Of a stretch of 64,000 nucleotides of DNA, positions 60,807 to 64,000 are shown piece by piece. The stretch is taken from positions 124,001 through 188,000 of the forward strand of contig OMZE01000002.1 of NCBI GenBank assembly GCA_900315455.1, in the 5' to 3' direction. How positions within the stretch are numbered: the stretch's first letter is position 1; each line of letters opens with the position of its first letter. Source of the stretch: an uncultured Prevotellaceae bacterium (GTDB taxonomy: Bacteria; Bacteroidota; Bacteroidia; Bacteroidales; Bacteroidaceae). The translations under genes were made by a program, and so were the position numbers. Below the pieces are notes generated by a model that saw only the letters and a list, made by a program, of their open reading frames with translations, ran no database searches and had not been told where the DNA came from.

Positions 60807-63533
60807 ATGGCTACAATTAAATATCTTCGTGGTTCAGAATGGCGCAAATGGGATTTGCATATTCATACGCCTGAAACGGCTAAAAATAATCAGTTTGGTA
60901 CTGGAGAATCTGTGTGGGATGAATATATTTCTAAATTAGAATCTAATAAAGATATAGCCGTATTAGGTATTACAGATTACTTCTCAATCGACAATTACAA
61001 TTTTTTGAAAGAGAAACAAAGTGAAGGTCGCTTGGAGGGGAAGTATCTTATACCAAACGTGGAATTAAGAATATTACCTGTAACTCAGAAAGATATCCCT
61101 ATCAATCTTCATGTTTTATTTAATCCGATACTTACAACTGAAACTATTGAAAGGGAGTTCTTTCAGTGTTTGAAATTTAGATATTTGGGTAATGAATACT
61201 CATGCCTAAAACGAGACCTAATAGCGTTAGGGAGAGCATATAAGAAAAATGCTTCATTAGAAGAAAAAAGTGCAAAGAAAGAAGGTATCTCTCAGTTCAA
61301 TATCAGCTATGATACTTTATGGGAAATTGTCAATAAGCCAAGTTTACGGGAATCTGTTATAATAGCTGTTTCAAATAGCAATAGGGATGGGAATAGTGGA
61401 ATCCAACACTCCTCATTAGCAGCGACGAGACAAGAAATATACAGAATGTCTGATATTATATTCTCAGCGAATGACAATGATATCCAATATTTCTTAGGAA
61501 AAAAAGGTGATGATAAAGCAACTATCAAGGCGAATTATAATGGATTAAAACCATGTGTGATTGGAAGTGATGCTCACTCTATGGAGTCTATTAATGTATT
61601 CCCTAACAACAAATGTACTTGGATAAAAGCAGATCCGACTTTTGAAGGATTGAAACAAATTATATATGAACCAGAGGGTCGTGTAAGAATTCAAGAAATG
61701 AATCCCAATAATAAAGCTGGATATCAAGTAATTGATACAATTGTCTTAAACGAACCAGGATTTTGGAATGGTGAATTATATATGAACCCATACTTAAATA
61801 CTATCATAGGAGGTCGCTCTACAGGAAAATCAACGCTTCTTCAATGTGTTGCAAAAAAACTTGGACAATCTATTGGTATAGACGAAGATACTAAGAAGGG
61901 GCTATTTATTAAACAGCACTACGAATCAATATCTATAAAATGGAAGGATGGAGAAATAGATACCCCAAGAGAGATAATGTTCTTTCCACAAAATCACATG
62001 ATTGATCTGGCGAGTGACCCTAAGGAATTAAATTCGCTACTCGAAAAGATTGTAAATGAAAAAGATAGCTATCACTTGTTGGATGATTATAAAAAATTCT
62101 TAGGTCAGTCCCAAATTACAATATCAGGTCAAGTCAACCAGTTGTTCCTAGAACAATCTAAAATCAACAACCAGGTAGCATTGAAGAAACAAAAGGGTGA
62201 TGAAAAAGGCATTGAATCAGAAATACAAAAAATCAAAGAAAAAATAGAAAAGATAAAAAGTGATTCTCAAATTTCCGAAGATGAGATAAGAAGTTATAAT
62301 GAGTTGACTACATCTATAGCCCAAAAACAAGGAGAAATCAAAATAATAGAAAGTGATATAAAAATATTAAACGAGATAGTCCCAGAGAATCTTTTTAATT
62401 CTTATTTTAAGAACGAATTGGATTCACTATCTGAGGAGGAAAGAAATAAATTGACAACAAAACTTGAAGAAATAAAGAAAATTGCATTAGAAAATTGGAG
62501 AAATGAGTTGTCCAAAGAGAGAGAGTTCTTACAAAATTTAAAGCAAAAAAAGGCCCAAGAAGTAGAATCCATCCAAAATGCAGATGTATACAAAAAGGGA
62601 TTTGAGTATTTCCAAAAGAATAAGGAATATAGGGAGCTTCAAGAACAATTAAAAGTTGAAGTTGAAAAACTTGCTTCTATCAAGGAGTTAGACAAAATAA
62701 TACAGCAGTTGAAAATAAACATAGATACTTTAGTACAAAGTATTATTGATAATCATTTTGATTATTATAACAAGTTAAAAGACTTGAAGGACAATTTGTT
62801 GTTTGAATATTCAGATGTCTCTATTAGTTTAAAAAGATCTCTAAAAGTAGAGCGATTGAGGTCATTCCTAGAGGAAAGGCATAATCTTCGTGGGTACGAG
62901 AGACAAGGATATATTGACAATTTTGTCAAAGAATACAAATTAGAACATATTAAAGAAATAACGAAACAATATTTGATGGATGCTTTATCTAATCGACTTG
63001 AATATAAAGGTGGCTATGTGGCAAATAATGTTGCTTCAGAATTATTATCCACGAATTGGTTCGATATCACCTACTATCTTGAATATGAAAAAGATTCATT
63101 TGATGATATGTCGCAGGGAAAGAAATCTTTCGTGATATTGAAATTATTATTGGATTTTAGTGACAAGAAATGTCCAATTCTATTGGATCAGCCAGAAGAC
63201 AGCCTAGATAATAGGGCAATTTATAATGAATTGGTAGAATACTTAAGGAAAAAGAAACTTGACAGGCAATTGATAATTGTTACCCATAATTCTAATGTCG
63301 TTGTGAGTGCTGATTCTGAGAATGTTATTGTTGCCAACCAAAATGGAACTGAGAATAAGAATAGAGATAGTCTTAAGTTCCAATATGTAAATGGGGCGTT
63401 AGAGAATACTATGCCAAAGAATTATAAAGAAGAATTGGTCTTAGAATCTCAAGGAATAAGAGAGCATGTGTGCGAAATACTTGAAGGTGGAATTGAGGCG
63501 TTTAAGAAAAGGGAACAAAAATATGGCATCTAA
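60807..63533 (+). CDS. TrlF-family protein (PHP domain plus SMC-like ATPase)
   Basis: A 908-residue protein. N-terminal PHP-type metal motif KWDLHIHTPETA (HIH about 18-20) with further VIGSDAHS. Walker A TIIGGRSTGKSTLL is at about 333-346, a long coiled coil (about 450-680) follows, and the C-terminal ATPase half has LLDQPEDSLDNR (Walker B, about 791) with ITHN-like switch (IIVTHNSNV). AT-rich relative to helicase and Mod. Such proteins are known in defence islands and may cleave nucleotides or nucleic acids upon ATP-driven DNA sensing. Confidence 0.85.
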   Translation: MATIKYLRGSEWRKWDLHIHTPETAKNNQFGTGESVWDEYISKLESNKDIAVLGITDYFSIDNYNFLKEKQSEGRLEGKYLIPNVELRILPVTQKDIPINLHVLFNPILTTETIEREFFQCLKFRYLGNEYSCLKRDLIALGRAYKKNASLEEKSAKKEGISQFNISYDTLWEIVNKPSLRESVIIAVSNSNRDGNSGIQHSSLAATRQEIYRMSDIIFSANDNDIQYFLGKKGDDKATIKANYNGLKPCVIGSDAHSMESINVFPNNKCTWIKADPTFEGLKQIIYEPEGRVRIQEMNPNNKAGYQVIDTIVLNEPGFWNGELYMNPYLNTIIGGRSTGKSTLLQCVAKKLGQSIGIDEDTKKGLFIKQHYESISIKWKDGEIDTPREIMFFPQNHMIDLASDPKELNSLLEKIVNEKDSYHLLDDYKKFLGQSQITISGQVNQLFLEQSKINNQVALKKQKGDEKGIESEIQKIKEKIEKIKSDSQISEDEIRSYNELTTSIAQKQGEIKIIESDIKILNEIVPENLFNSYFKNELDSLSEEERNKLTTKLEEIKKIALENWRNELSKEREFLQNLKQKKAQEVESIQNADVYKKGFEYFQKNKEYRELQEQLKVEVEKLASIKELDKIIQQLKINIDTLVQSIIDNHFDYYNKLKDLKDNLLFEYSDVSISLKRSLKVERLRSFLEERHNLRGYERQGYIDNFVKEYKLEHIKEITKQYLMDALSNRLEYKGGYVANNVASELLSTNWFDITYYLEYEKDSFDDMSQGKKSFVILKLLLDFSDKKCPILLDQPEDSLDNRAIYNELVEYLRKKKLDRQLIIVTHNSNVVVSADSENVIVANQNGTENKNRDSLKFQYVNGALENTMPKNYKEELVLESQGIREHVCEILEGGIEAFKKREQKYGI

Positions 63534-63559
63534 CTTATGAAACAAATATACGAATACGA

Positions 63560-63651
63560 AATACCAGACGGATGCGGTGGAGCAGATTTGGGAACAATCT
63601 AGCAAAGAAACTGTACTTCGCATACTTATTGAAGTATCCATTCGTTTATAG
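63560..63651 (+). pseudogene. Remnant of a second methylase C-terminus
   Basis: The frame reads TDAVEQIWEQSSKETVLRIL with a stop at 63649-63651, aligned to the last residues of the Mod at 58714-60792 (FEQIWNEYSKDTVRRII). At DNA level GCAGATTTGG and AGCAAAGA words are shared. No start codon precedes it. It is probably a truncated gene left where TrlF was inserted. Confidence 0.6.
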
Positions 63652-63666
63652 AAGAAAGGATAGAAG

Positions 63667-64000
63667 ATGATAACAAAAGAAGAAATACCCGAATTGCTGC
63701 ATAGCACAGAAACCTTCCGTGTGGAGCGTACCACCTCGACTAGCGACATGGATAAGTTTCAGGAAGCGATCTGCGCTTTCTCCAACGATTTGCCCAACTC
63801 ACGAAAGAAGGGCTATCTGATATTGGGTGCCTACGACAATGGCACTTTGTCGGGACTGAAGGTTACAGATGCTTTGTTGAAGAAAATTGCAGCAATCCGT
63901 TCCGATGGAAACATCCTGCCAATTCCTGTGATGAGCGTGGATAGGTTCGTCTTCCCCGAGGGTGAACTATTGGTGGCAGAGGTGACACCTTCCATGTTGC
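63667..64000 (+). CDS. AlbA_2/Schlafen-type DNA-binding protein (partial)
   Basis: The frame runs from ATG 63667 past the window edge (111 residues seen). Begins MITKEEIPELLHSTETFRVE, with RKKGYLILGAYDNGTLSGL, the AlbA_2/Schlafen-like sequence (KGYLILGxxDNG). Such proteins are attached to defence and ATPase genes. It probably closes the operon, but the remainder is unseen. Confidence 0.78.
   Translation, partial: MITKEEIPELLHSTETFRVERTTSTSDMDKFQEAICAFSNDLPNSRKKGYLILGAYDNGTLSGLKVTDALLKKIAAIRSDGNILPIPVMSVDRFVFPEGELLVAEVTPSML

Noticed and set aside
1..64000. CRISPR array, reverse transcriptase/diversity-generating element, insertion sequence or rRNA
   Set aside because: I saw no spaced direct repeats, RT motif, transposase or rRNA signature in the window.

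Overview
The window looks like a piece of a Bacteroidota chromosome, most likely order Bacteroidales and perhaps Prevotella-like. This is inferred, not proven. Promoters follow the Bacteroidota pattern (TTTG, about 20 bp, TAnnTTTG) with very short leaders. Host genes include signal-peptide lipoproteins, a GH43-type glycosidase and an acyl-ACP-synthetase/acyltransferase fusion typical of gut Bacteroidales.

Positions 1 to about 42,790 are the right-hand part of a siphovirus-type prophage, mostly on the minus strand. Read in transcription order (right to left) it holds: an immunity region (mosaic S24-type repressor, a second HTH protein, a metallopeptidase-like protein, two small membrane proteins); an early operon (excisionase-like HTH, DUF2800 nuclease, DUF2815 ssDNA-binding protein, two tRNA-like elements, many tiny Cys-rich proteins, family A DNA polymerase, VapE-type primase/helicase, VRR-NUC nuclease, SNF2 helicase); a toxin-antitoxin-SecB-like chaperone module; then the late genes (terminase, portal, MuF head protein with a metallopeptidase tail, scaffold, capsid, connectors, tail tube, a glycosyltransferase, tail chaperone, tape measure, tail tip, and a fibre-like protein with a metallophosphoesterase domain that runs off the left edge). 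Integrase and lysis genes are not in view and should lie to the left. The right end is a 3' fragment of tRNA-Pro(GGG) with its native terminator, a classic att site.

Positions 42,790-46,460 are a small cargo island of secreted or lipoprotein genes. It is bounded on the right by a decayed second copy of the tRNA end plus terminator, which suggests older tandem integrations. Positions 46,640-52,330 are host-like genes.

Positions 52,400-64,000 (cut by the right edge) are an anti-phage-type operon: PLD/SNF2 helicase, DUF4391, two-TM protein, DUF4365-type nuclease, type III-like DNA methylase, TrlF (PHP + ATPase), a scar of a second methylase C-terminus, and an AlbA_2/Schlafen protein. No classical Res subunit is present in the window. 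Base composition suggests a core (helicase, DUF4391, methylase, AlbA_2) with AT-rich cassettes inserted.

Other notable signals are: a palindromic element placed identically upstream of the -7 boxes of the two head operons (probable late-activator site); nine GTTGAC hexamers beside the primase gene (probable replication origin); a dispersed palindromic repeat in the early genes; and a structured-RNA candidate between the two tRNA-like elements.
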